Part shown: positions 1 to 6,717 of the stretch, piece after piece
How the letters are laid out: each line of letters begins with the position of its first letter
Numbering within the stretch: position 1 is the stretch's first letter
Assembly (NCBI GenBank): GCA_023387085.1
Contig: JAEWIL010000050.1
Span: 1 to 12,092 of the forward strand
Reading direction: 5' to 3'
DNA: 12,092 bases
DNA from: Pseudomonadota bacterium
GTDB lineage: Bacteria > Pseudomonadota > Alphaproteobacteria > Sphingomonadales > Sphingomonadaceae
Notes under the pieces: generated by a model
The model's input: only the letters and a program-made list of their open reading frames with translations
Databases searched by the model: none
What the model was told of the DNA's origin: nothing
Translations under genes and position numbers: made by a program

Positions 1-1380
1 GGCGAGCTGGACCGGGCGCTTGATCTGACGCGCGATGATCGCCGCCTGCACCGCGACGCTATGATCGAGACAAGCGTCGAACGAGCCGCCGGCCATCATC
101 GGAAACAGTGTGACCTCCGACGGCGAAAGCCCCGTCGCCTTTGCGATCGCGTCGCGGCATTGCGCGGGCGCCTGCGTTGCGACCCACACGCGCAGCCGCC
201 CGCCGTCGGACGCTGCCGTCGCGGTGCGCGTCTCGATCGGCGCGTGCAGCGCGGGAGCGACGGTGTACCGCGCCGCGATCTTCGTCCGGCCCTCCATCGC
301 GGCGGCGACATCGCCGGATTTGCGGATGCGGTAGCCGTCTTTTTTCAGCGCGGTTTGCAGCGCCTTGTCGATCCCGTCGGACGAGATTGGAGCCCCTGCC
401 GTCTCAAATACCGGAGCGAAACGGTCGAGCGCGTTGTTCGCCGCCCACCAGTTGCGCGCAACCGTGGCGATCCAGCGTTCATGTTCGACGATATGGAGCA
501 GACCGGGTGATTTCAGCCCCGCTTTGCGGTCGATGCTCTTCAGCCGCGTCGCGCCGAGCGGACCTTGTCGGATCGCGGCGAAAACCATGTCGGGCAATCG
601 GATATCGCCGGCATAATTGGCCGATCCGTCGACCTTTGCCGGCAGGTCGAGCCGCGTCAGCTCCTTGCCATAGAGCGGGTCGACGCTCGCGGCGCGATAG
701 ACGGGCTCGGCAGGCGGTTCGAGGAGCGCTGCTGCCGCCGCTACCTCGCCGAAGCGCAGTTTCCGTTTGCCGAACGTCACGAAGCCGCCCTCGGTGTCGC
801 ATTGCTCCCAATCGGCATCCCAGCGCCGCGCCGCCGCCATCATCAGCAGCGCGCGCGCCTGCGCCGCCGCGTCGCGGCACGGCCCCTCGAACATCCGCAC
901 CGACGAGGAGTTGGCGGTCAGCATCACGGCATGGCGGACGGCCCATTCGCGCCGCGCCCAGCTTCGTACATCGGACACCAGATCGGGAACGAGCCCGCGC
1001 GGGGTGAAGACCGCGCTATCCTCGTCGACGACCAGCGTATTCGTATAGAGCGGATTGATCGGCGCGGTCTCCACCGCGATCGTCCGCCAGTCGGCGCCGA
1101 GCTCGTCAGCCATGATCTGCGGCAGCAGCGTGGTGACGCCCTGACCCATCTCGCACTGCGGAACGATCATTGCGATCTGCCCGTCGTCGCCGATCTTGAG
1201 GAAGGCATTGAATACATGCTCGCCACGTGCGGCGGCGAGATTCGGTTCATAGTCGCGTGGCCAGAAGGTCCATGCGAGGGCGAGCCCGCCGGCGGCGGTC
1301 GTGCCGACCAGAAGCTGGCGGCGGCTGACTTGCGGCAGACGCGACCCTTTTTGCCCCACTTTGTCCCTGATGCCGGTCAT
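1..1380 (-). CDS. Tat-exported molybdopterin-binding oxidoreductase subunit, isoquinoline 1-oxidoreductase beta-like (partial)
   Basis: Large molybdenum-cofactor subunit of a xanthine-dehydrogenase-superfamily enzyme. Family members hydroxylate N-heterocycles or oxidise aldehydes, passing electrons to a separate [2Fe-2S] subunit. Only residues 1-460 are in the window; the C-terminus runs off the left edge, and relatives are usually about 700-780 residues. Seen: a twin-arginine signal (SRRQLLVG, residues 19-26, then an Ala/Gly-rich hydrophobic stretch), a first cofactor-binding segment QCEMGQGV (75-82), and an a/b-hammerhead-like segment from KVDGSANYAGDI (249-260). The second cofactor loop reads GGSFDAC (431-437) where I expect GGGFGRR, and HAPIETRTA (379-387) replaces the usual HATMEP-type segment, so this is a divergent member. 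The ATG at 1380 is chosen because an in-frame TGA lies six codons upstream; the Shine-Dalgarno is weak. It lies 43 bases after the CoA-binding gene, probably in the same operon. No Fe-S subunit gene is visible beside it. Substrate unknown. Confidence 0.85.
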   Translation of the reverse strand, partial: MTGIRDKVGQKGSRLPQVSRRQLLVGTTAAGGLALAWTFWPRDYEPNLAAARGEHVFNAFLKIGDDGQIAMIVPQCEMGQGVTTLLPQIMADELGADWRTIAVETAPINPLYTNTLVVDEDSAVFTPRGLVPDLVSDVRSWARREWAVRHAVMLTANSSSVRMFEGPCRDAAAQARALLMMAAARRWDADWEQCDTEGGFVTFGKRKLRFGEVAAAAALLEPPAEPVYRAASVDPLYGKELTRLDLPAKVDGSANYAGDIRLPDMVFAAIRQGPLGATRLKSIDRKAGLKSPGLLHIVEHERWIATVARNWWAANNALDRFAPVFETAGAPISSDGIDKALQTALKKDGYRIRKSGDVAAAMEGRTKIAARYTVAPALHAPIETRTATAASDGGRLRVWVATQAPAQCRDAIAKATGLSPSEVTLFPMMAGGSFDACLDHSVAVQAAIIARQIKRPVQLA

Positions 1381-1423
1381 CCCCGCTGCTGATAGTCAGC
1401 GCGGCGAATCGGCGCAAAGAAAT

Positions 1424-1849
1424 TCAGCGCGTGAGGCCGAGCCGCGGGATCTCCACTTTGGGACAGCGGTCCATCACGACGACCAGCCCCGCCGCGTCGG
1501 CGCGCTGCGCCGCCGCTTCGTCGATCACACCGATCTGCATCCATACGGCCTTCGCGGCATGAACGATTGCCTCGTCGACCGCCGCGCCGGCGTCGGCGCT
1601 GTTGCGAAAAATATCGACGATCTCGGCGGGCGGCTCGACGTCGGCGAGCGTCGCGACGACGGGCGCGCCGTGGATCGTTTTGCCGGCATGGCGGGGGTTC
1701 ACCGCGATCACGTCGTGCCCCTGCCGGATCAGGAAGGCGAGAACCTCGTTCGACGCCCGGCCGGGATTGGGCGAGGCGCCGACCACCGCGATGCGACGCG
1801 GCTCTCCGAGCAATTCGCGGATTTCGCTATCGTCATTGATCGCCATCAT
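1424..1849 (-). CDS. YccU-family CoA-binding protein
   Basis: A small cytoplasmic protein of 141 residues made of a single Rossmann-type CoA-binding domain, as in the CoA-binding part of succinyl-CoA synthetase alpha. Seen: the nucleotide-loop signature VVGASPNPGRASNEV near residues 22-36, a second strand ending in VNPRHAG, the DIFRNS segment, WMQIGV, and the C-terminal MDRCPKVEIPRL typical of YccU proteins. Known of the family: members bind CoA, but no clear enzymatic role is settled. The start overlaps the last 17 bases of mrp, which points to translational coupling. Two adjacent ATGs are possible: 1849, three bases after AAAAGG, and 1846, six bases after it; the second has better spacing, so the protein may be 140 residues. 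A 43-base gap leads to the molybdoenzyme gene. Family assignment is firm; biological role is not. Confidence 0.9.
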   Translation of the reverse strand: MMAINDDSEIRELLGEPRRIAVVGASPNPGRASNEVLAFLIRQGHDVIAVNPRHAGKTIHGAPVVATLADVEPPAEIVDIFRNSADAGAAVDEAIVHAAKAVWMQIGVIDEAAAQRADAAGLVVVMDRCPKVEIPRLGLTR

Positions 1850-2822
1850 TTGCCTTTTGTGCGTCGAGCCAGTCGGCGACTCTCGCTGCTATCGCGTGGA
1901 ACGGCTCGCCCAGCGGGTCGGTTCCGGCGGCCGGCGGCACGCCCCCGTCGCTCGCCAGACGGATGCCCATCGAGAGCGGCACGCGGCCGAGGAAGTCGAG
2001 GCCCATCGCCTTCGCCGCCGTCTCTGCGCCGCCGCTACCGAACGGATCGCTGACCTCGCCGCAATGCGGGCAGACATAGCCCGCCATATTCTCGACGAGC
2101 CCGATCAACGGCACCTCGGCGGTCTCGAAAAAGCTGATCGCGCGAGTCGCGTCCATCAGCGCGAGATCCTGGGGGGTCGAGACGATCACCGCGCCGGCAG
2201 GCTTGTGCTTCTGGATCATCGTGAGCTGGACGTCGCCAGTGCCGGGCGGCAGATCGATGACCAGCGTGTCGATGTCGCCCCAGCTCGCATCGATGAGCTG
2301 TTCGAGCGCGCGCCCCGCCATTGGTCCGCGCCAAGCGATCGCCTGTCCGCGGGCAGCGATTTGCCCAGTCGACAGCATCGGCACGCCATAGGCGTTCGGA
2401 ACAGGGGCGAGTTTTGATCCGCGCGCCTCGGGTTTGACGCCCTCGCTGTCCATCAGCCGCGGCTGTGATGGACCATAGATGTCGGCGTCGACCAGCCCGA
2501 CCTTCACCCCGCGCCGCTGGAGCGCGACCGCGAGATTGGCGGCGAGGGTCGATTTGCCAACACCGCCCTTGCCGCTGCCGACTGCGAGGATCGTCATGCC
2601 CCGCCGCTCGGCGGTCATAGCAATGCGGACCGACGTCACGCCGGGTCTTGCGAGCAGACCGGCACGCAGCTTTTCCTCAAGCGGCTTGCGATCCGCTTCG
2701 GCGATCCCGGTCACGTCGAGAACGATCGCGAGGGTACCCGCGTCGTCGAGGAAGCGGAGGCCGGAGGTGCGGCCGCCGCTGAGGTCGGCCGCGATGCTGG
2801 CGAGGGGAGCGGTATCGGTCAT
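1833..2822 (-). CDS. mrp: Mrp/ApbC-type P-loop ATPase, iron-sulfur cluster carrier
   Basis: A cytoplasmic ATPase (329 residues) of the Mrp/NBP35 family, which holds a [4Fe-4S] cluster between subunits of a dimer and passes it to target apo-proteins. Seen: a short N-terminal region (about 1-70) that looks like a reduced FeS-assembly (DUF59-type) domain, a deviant Walker A GKGGVGKS (84-91), a switch segment VDADIYGPSQP (111-121), a Walker B-like region IDLPPGTGD (189-197), and the cluster-binding CPHC pair at C251 and C254. All key residues are present and the length is normal. I chose the ATG at 2822 because it gives the usual compact N-terminus; an in-frame ATG at 2876 would add 18 residues that do not look coding. 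It is first in a leftward unit with the CoA-binding and molybdoenzyme genes, and is divergent from hflK. Fe-S delivery to a partner of the molybdoenzyme is a possible but unproven link. Confidence 0.93.
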   Translation of the reverse strand: MTDTAPLASIAADLSGGRTSGLRFLDDAGTLAIVLDVTGIAEADRKPLEEKLRAGLLARPGVTSVRIAMTAERRGMTILAVGSGKGGVGKSTLAANLAVALQRRGVKVGLVDADIYGPSQPRLMDSEGVKPEARGSKLAPVPNAYGVPMLSTGQIAARGQAIAWRGPMAGRALEQLIDASWGDIDTLVIDLPPGTGDVQLTMIQKHKPAGAVIVSTPQDLALMDATRAISFFETAEVPLIGLVENMAGYVCPHCGEVSDPFGSGGAETAAKAMGLDFLGRVPLSMGIRLASDGGVPPAAGTDPLGEPFHAIAARVADWLDAQKANDGDQ

Positions 2823-2924
2823 GTCCCGCGCAGATAGGCATGGCGGAGCCGATTGCCAGCCATTTTCGCGGGTCATTTTCGTTCGCCCCCTGTTAATCGC
2901 GCGCGCCGCCCCTATAAAAGCAGG
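2823..2924. promoter_or_regulatory. Divergent promoter region between mrp and hflK
   Basis: This short AT-richer gap separates two divergent transcription units and must carry promoters for both unless hflK starts further upstream. On the plus strand, CCTATAAAAG at 2911-2920 is a good -10 candidate, resembling the alphaproteobacterial sigma-32 type (CYTATNT-like). The best -35 candidate, CTGTTA near 2890-2895, is a poor match to CTTGAC. If this -10 is used, transcription would begin at about 2925, almost on the first possible hflK ATG. The minus-strand promoter for mrp cannot be placed with confidence. Heat-shock control of hflKC is plausible for FtsH partners but is only an inference here. 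Confidence 0.35.
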
Positions 2925-3002
2925 ATGAACAACGCGAATGACGGTACCATGGGAGGCCGCAGCCCGAGGGGATTGCGGCACTTTTTCAATCCCGCCAGCC
3001 TG

Positions 3003-4100
3003 ATGGCGAACAGCCCATGGGGCAAGGGGCCGAAGGGCGGCGACGGTGGCAAGGACGACGGCGAAGGCCGTAGCGGCCCGCGCAATCCGTGGGTAACCCC
3101 CGATCCCGTGGACACGGCGCGCGCTCGCAAGCCACGTGGCCCGTCGGCACTCGACGAATTGCTGCGCAAAGGGCGTGGCAGCTTTGGCGGCGGCGGGTCT
3201 GGTGGCGATGGCGGTTTCAGCTTCGGCGATTCGGCGAAGGTCTGGAAATGGGGCATCGGCGCGCTGGTGCTCGTCTGGTTTCTGTTCTCGTCGTTCCACA
3301 TCGTGCCGCCCGAAAAGGAAGGCGTGGTCACGCGTCTTGGCAGCTATTCGCGCACCGTCGGGCCGGGCGTGAAATTCACCTGGCCGGCGCCCATCGAGCG
3401 TATCCGGATGGAAGATGTCCGTGCGATCCGCACGATGCAGATCGGATCGCCGAACGCGACCGACGAGAATTTCGTGCTGACGCGCGACCAGAGCATCGTT
3501 GACCTCGCCTATGAGGTACGCTGGTCGATCCGCGATCCCGAACTCTATATCTTCCAACTCGCCGATCCCGACGGAACGCTTCGCGAGGTTGCCGAAAGCT
3601 CGATGCGCGCGACGGTCGCCAACTTCGATCTCGTCCAGGCGATCGGCCCGGGCCGCGTCGAGATCGAGGCGCAGGTGCAGCAGCGGATGCAGGCGCTGCT
3701 CGACCAATATCGCGCCGGCGTTTCGATCCAGGGCATCGCGATTCGTCAGGCCGATCCGCCCAGCCAGGTCGATGACGCCTTCAAGGCGGTCACCGCGGCG
3801 CGTCAGGAGCGTGAATCGGCGATCAACCTTTCGCGGGCCTACGAGCAGCAGGTGCTCGAACGCGCGCGCGGCGACACCGCGGCGTTCGACAAAATCTATG
3901 AACAATACAAGCTGGCGCCGGGCGTGACCCGCAAGCGGCTCTATTATGAAACGATGGAGAATGTGTTGTCGAACACCGACAAGACGGTCGTCGAACCACG
4001 TGGGGTGACCCCGTATCTGCCGCTTAACGAGGCGCAGCGGCGTGCGATTCCGGCGCCCGACGCGGGCACGTCGGTCACCGCGCCGAAGGGAGGCCAGTGA
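3003..4100 (+). CDS. hflK: HflK, SPFH-domain modulator of the FtsH protease
   Basis: A membrane-anchored SPFH/prohibitin-family protein that, with HflC, forms the large periplasmic-side assembly around the FtsH AAA protease and modulates its action on membrane proteins. Seen (numbering from 3003): a Gly/Pro-rich cytoplasmic N-terminus with NPW and a GSFGGGGSGGDGGFSFG low-complexity run (59-75), one transmembrane helix at about 81-99 (WKWGIGALVLVWFLFSSF), an SPFH domain beginning VPPEKEGVVTRLG, and a helical region rich in Glu, Arg and Gln in the C-terminal third. Length here is 365 residues, close to the family norm. The start is uncertain: the frame is open further up, with ATGs at 2925 and 2949. 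I prefer 3003 because the protein then opens MANSPWG, like other HflKs, and the upstream codons include rare AGG, GGA and TTG; none of the three starts has a good Shine-Dalgarno. Its stop overlaps the hflC start by one base. Confidence 0.92.
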   Translation: MANSPWGKGPKGGDGGKDDGEGRSGPRNPWVTPDPVDTARARKPRGPSALDELLRKGRGSFGGGGSGGDGGFSFGDSAKVWKWGIGALVLVWFLFSSFHIVPPEKEGVVTRLGSYSRTVGPGVKFTWPAPIERIRMEDVRAIRTMQIGSPNATDENFVLTRDQSIVDLAYEVRWSIRDPELYIFQLADPDGTLREVAESSMRATVANFDLVQAIGPGRVEIEAQVQQRMQALLDQYRAGVSIQGIAIRQADPPSQVDDAFKAVTAARQERESAINLSRAYEQQVLERARGDTAAFDKIYEQYKLAPGVTRKRLYYETMENVLSNTDKTVVEPRGVTPYLPLNEAQRRAIPAPDAGTSVTAPKGGQ

Positions 4101-4951
4101 TGTTGGAAGGTCTTCTTCGCAATCCGGTCCGCCTGCTCGTCGGTGCGGTGGCGGTGCTCGTGATCCTGTCGCAGACGCTGGCGATCGTTCCCGAGGACAA
4201 GCAGGCGCTGATCCTGCGGTTCGGTGAGATCGAGCGCACCGTGAACCGGTACAAGCCGAAGGAGGATTTCGGCCGATCGGGCGCCGGCCTCGTCGCGCGG
4301 TTGCCCTTTTTCGACAGCATCCAGTATATCGACAAGCGCATATTGGGCGTGAACATGGAGCGGCAGCAGGTCCTTTCGACCGACCAGCAGCGGCTGCAGG
4401 TCGATGCCTTCGCGCGCTTTCGCATCACCAATCCTGTGCGCATGTACACCGCGATCCGCACCGAGGAAAAACTGCAGCAGCAGCTCGCGACGATCCTTGG
4501 TTCGTCGCTGCGTAACGAGCTTGGCAAGCGGACTTTCGCGACCCTGCTGTCGCCCGAACGCGGACAGGTGATGGATAATATCCAAGTCGCGCTGAACCGT
4601 GAGGCCAACAAATATGGCGCCGAGATCATCGATGTGCGGATCAAGCGCGCCGACCTGCCCGAAGGGGCGACGCTGATCGCGGCCTATGAACGTATGCGTT
4701 CGGCGCGCCAGCAGGAAGCGACCGCGATCCGCGCCGAAGGGCAGAAGGAAGCGCAGATCATACGTGGTAATGCCGATGGCGAAGCGGCGCGTATTTATGC
4801 CGCAAGCTATGGCAAGGATCCCGAGTTCTATGATTTCTATCGGGCGATGCAAAGCTATCGCCAGACGTTCCTGGGGGAGAATAACCAGGGGACAACATCG
4901 ATCATCCTGTCACCCGACAATGAATATCTGCGGCATTTCAAGGGTGGCTAA
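4100..4951 (+). CDS. hflC: HflC, SPFH-domain modulator of the FtsH protease
   Basis: The partner of HflK in the FtsH-HflKC inner-membrane complex; 283 residues. Seen: an N-terminal membrane anchor (about 11-30, RLLVGAVAVLVILSQTLAIV), the SPFH start VPEDKQALILRFGEI (30-44), the core with VLSTDQQRLQVDAFARFRI (91-109), an Ala/Glu/Arg/Gln-rich coiled-coil segment (about 198-232), and the conserved tail FYDFYRAMQSYRQTF followed by SPDNEYLRHF, matching HflC of other proteobacteria. The ATG at 4100 is supported by a strong AAGGGAGG ending six bases upstream; a GTG one codon earlier (4097) is less likely. The TGATG overlap with hflK implies translational coupling and one-to-one synthesis. A 128-base gap with GTTCA repeats separates it from degP, so degP probably also has its own promoter. 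Confidence 0.94.
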   Translation: MLEGLLRNPVRLLVGAVAVLVILSQTLAIVPEDKQALILRFGEIERTVNRYKPKEDFGRSGAGLVARLPFFDSIQYIDKRILGVNMERQQVLSTDQQRLQVDAFARFRITNPVRMYTAIRTEEKLQQQLATILGSSLRNELGKRTFATLLSPERGQVMDNIQVALNREANKYGAEIIDVRIKRADLPEGATLIAAYERMRSARQQEATAIRAEGQKEAQIIRGNADGEAARIYAASYGKDPEFYDFYRAMQSYRQTFLGENNQGTTSIILSPDNEYLRHFKGG

Positions 4952-4968
4952 AGGAACCGGACGGTCAA

Positions 4969-5033
4969 TGAACAGGATGGACAACCGTCGTTCATGTTCA
5001 AATACCGTTCAGCCGGCACCGAGCAGATAGCAT
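4969..5033 (+). promoter_or_regulatory. Candidate activator-binding array and promoter before degP
   Basis: The hflC-degP gap carries three direct copies of GTTCA at 4990-4994, 4996-5000 and 5007-5011, plus one inverted copy (TGAAC) at 4969-4973. The second and third copies start 11 bases apart, one helical turn, which is the half-site spacing used by OmpR/PhoB-family response regulators. A weak -10 candidate, TAGCAT at 5028-5033, lies 16 bases past the last repeat, so the array would cover a -35 region that has no good match of its own, as expected of an activated promoter. A loose inverted pair ACGGT (4961-4965) and ACCGT (4984-4988) also flanks the first TGAAC. The repeats are directly visible; the regulator and promoter function are inferred. 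Confidence 0.35.
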
Positions 5034-5079
5034 CGCGCCGGGGTTAGAGATTTTTCGCAAGAGAAAAGGAATTGCGATC

Positions 5080-6585
5080 GTGCGTTATGTTTATGGCATC
5101 ACTTCGGCCTTGCTGATGGGCGGTACGGCGCTGGCGCTTGTCACCCAGTCGCCCGTGATTGCACAGGTCGCGCAAAATGAAAGCAGCGAGATCGCGAAGG
5201 CGGTTCCGCGCGCAGGCGCGCCCGAAAGCTTCGCCGACCTCGTCGAGCAACTCCAGCCTGCGGTCGTCAACATCTCGACCAAGCAGGAGGTCACGCTGGG
5301 TGTCCGTCTCAATCCGTTCGCGGGAACGCGCGAGCCGGTGACGCAGGAGCAGCAGGGCGGCGGCTCGGGCTTTCTTATCTCCGACGACGGCTATATCGTC
5401 ACCAACAATCATGTTGTCACCGGCGGCCCGCGCGGCGAGGCAGTGAATCAGGTCACCGTGACGCTGACCAACGGCAAGGAATATAAGGCCAAGATCGTCG
5501 GCCGCGATGCAGCGTCGGACCTTGCGCTGCTCAAGATCGAAGCGACCGGACTTCCGTTCGTGAAATTCGCCGACAGCAGCCGCGCGCGCGTCGGCGACTG
5601 GGTTGTCGCGATCGGCAATCCGCTGGGGCTCGGCTCGACCGTGACGGCGGGGATCATTTCGGCGGTGCATCGCAGCTTGGGTCAACCGGGCGTCAACGGT
5701 GCCTATGACCGCTACATCCAGACCGATACCGCGATCAATCGCGGCAACTCGGGCGGCCCGCTGTTCGACCTCAAAGGCAATGTCGTCGGGATCAACAATA
5801 TGCTGATCTCGCCGGTTGGCGCGAACATCGGCGTCAATTTCGCGATTCCCGCCGAAGCAGCGATCCCGGTGATCAATTCGCTGAAGGCAGGTCAGAAGAT
5901 CGAACGCGGCTACCTTGGCATCGGGATCGCCCCGGTCGACGAGGATCTGGCGGCGGCGCTCGGCCTGCCCAAGGATCGCGGCGAATTCGTCCAGCGCGTT
6001 GAGGACGGCGGCGCGGCGGCGAAGGCGGGCCTCAAGCGCGGCGATGTCGTTACCAAGGTCAACGGTAAGGATGTGACCCCGTCGCAGACATTGTCCTATA
6101 TCGTTTCCAACACCAAGCCCGGCACGCGCATCCCGCTAGAGGTCATTCGCGACGGCAAGACGGTGACGCTCTACGCCGTGGTCGGGACGCGGCCGCCCGA
6201 AGAACAGCTCGGCGGGACCGACTTCGATCCCGAAGACGACCAGGCGATGCCCGACGATCCGAAGGGAACTGCCGACACGACGATCCAGAATGTCCTTGGC
6301 CTGGCGGTGCAGCCGGTAACCCCCGACATTGCCCGCGCGATCGGCGTCGATGCCGGTACCAAGGGTCTCGTGGTCGGCGCGGCCTCGGCGAACAGCGACG
6401 CGGGCCGCAAGGGCCTGCGCCGGGGCGACGTGATTCTCAGCGCGAACCGCACGCCGGTGACGTCGAGCGAGGCGCTCGCGAAGATCGTCAGCGATGCGAA
6501 AGCAGCGGGCCGCGAAGCAGTGCTGCTTGAAATCCTGCGCCGGGGCGGGCCGTCTGCCTTCGTCGCGATCCGCATCAAGAACTGA
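5080..6585 (+). CDS. degP: DegP/HtrA (Do) family periplasmic serine protease
   Basis: An envelope protease and chaperone that degrades or refolds misfolded exported proteins; 501 residues, the normal size for a Do protease with two PDZ domains. Seen: a signal peptide (about 1-28, hydrophobic core ITSALLMGGTALALV, likely cut after SPVIA), a trypsin-like domain with the full catalytic triad H111 (TNNHVV), D147 (SDLALLK) and S224 (RGNSGGPL), PDZ1 at about 275-370 (opening RGYLGIGI) and PDZ2 at about 405-490 (GLAVQPVTPDIARAIGV). An acidic linker, DFDPEDDQAMPDDP (381-394), joins the PDZ domains. The start is GTG at 5080, nine bases after AAGGA, and gives a complete signal peptide; the nearby ATG at 5087 is out of frame. 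It sits on the same strand after hflKC, making an envelope quality-control cluster, and probably has its own promoter controlled at the GTTCA repeats. DegQ or MucD would be equally fair names. Confidence 0.95.
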   Translation: MRYVYGITSALLMGGTALALVTQSPVIAQVAQNESSEIAKAVPRAGAPESFADLVEQLQPAVVNISTKQEVTLGVRLNPFAGTREPVTQEQQGGGSGFLISDDGYIVTNNHVVTGGPRGEAVNQVTVTLTNGKEYKAKIVGRDAASDLALLKIEATGLPFVKFADSSRARVGDWVVAIGNPLGLGSTVTAGIISAVHRSLGQPGVNGAYDRYIQTDTAINRGNSGGPLFDLKGNVVGINNMLISPVGANIGVNFAIPAEAAIPVINSLKAGQKIERGYLGIGIAPVDEDLAAALGLPKDRGEFVQRVEDGGAAAKAGLKRGDVVTKVNGKDVTPSQTLSYIVSNTKPGTRIPLEVIRDGKTVTLYAVVGTRPPEEQLGGTDFDPEDDQAMPDDPKGTADTTIQNVLGLAVQPVTPDIARAIGVDAGTKGLVVGAASANSDAGRKGLRRGDVILSANRTPVTSSEALAKIVSDAKAAGREAVLLEILRRGGPSAFVAIRIKN

Positions 6586-6615
6586 TCGCTGCGGTCCGTC
6601 GCGGACCGGAGGGAA

Positions 6616-6654
6616 GGGGCGTCGCGACCGTCGGGTCGGGCGCCCTTTTGTTTT
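6616..6654 (+). terminator. Probable intrinsic terminator after degP
   Basis: A compound hairpin: outer arms GGGCG (6617-6621) and CGCCC (6641-6645) enclose an inner CGACC (6625-6629) and GGTCG (6634-6638) stem, followed by TTTTGTTTTG. A separate perfect 7-bp hairpin with a three-base loop (CGGTCCG, 6592-6598, with CGGACCG, 6602-6608) sits just before it and just after the degP stop, without a T-tract. The T-rich tail interrupted by one G and the correct location support termination of the hflKC-degP unit. The remaining 63 bases to the next gene show no convincing promoter. Confidence 0.6.
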
Positions 6655-6717
6655 GCATAGCTTTTCGGGCTTCCGGGGCTGTTCAAAACGACGACACGGG
6701 CGCATAGGCCTGCTGCA

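Noticed and set aside
141..1007. A 288-codon Arg-rich plus-strand frame
   Set aside because: It mirrors the molybdoenzyme gene on the other strand; its composition is extreme and it has no start signal or recognisable domain.
3175..3230. A short tandem repeat in the Gly-rich part of hflK
   Set aside because: The GGC/GGT-rich stretch encodes the normal glycine-rich N-terminus of HflK and has no exact repeat unit.
2823..3905. Upstream extension of mrp by up to 361 codons
   Set aside because: The frame stays open but runs antisense to hflK and through the divergent promoter; the Mrp family likeness begins only after 2822.
4953..4988. An EcfG-type general stress promoter starting with GGAAC
   Set aside because: GGAAC is present at 4953-4957 but no GTT-type -10 element lies at the required spacing; the next GTCGTT is about 30 bases away.
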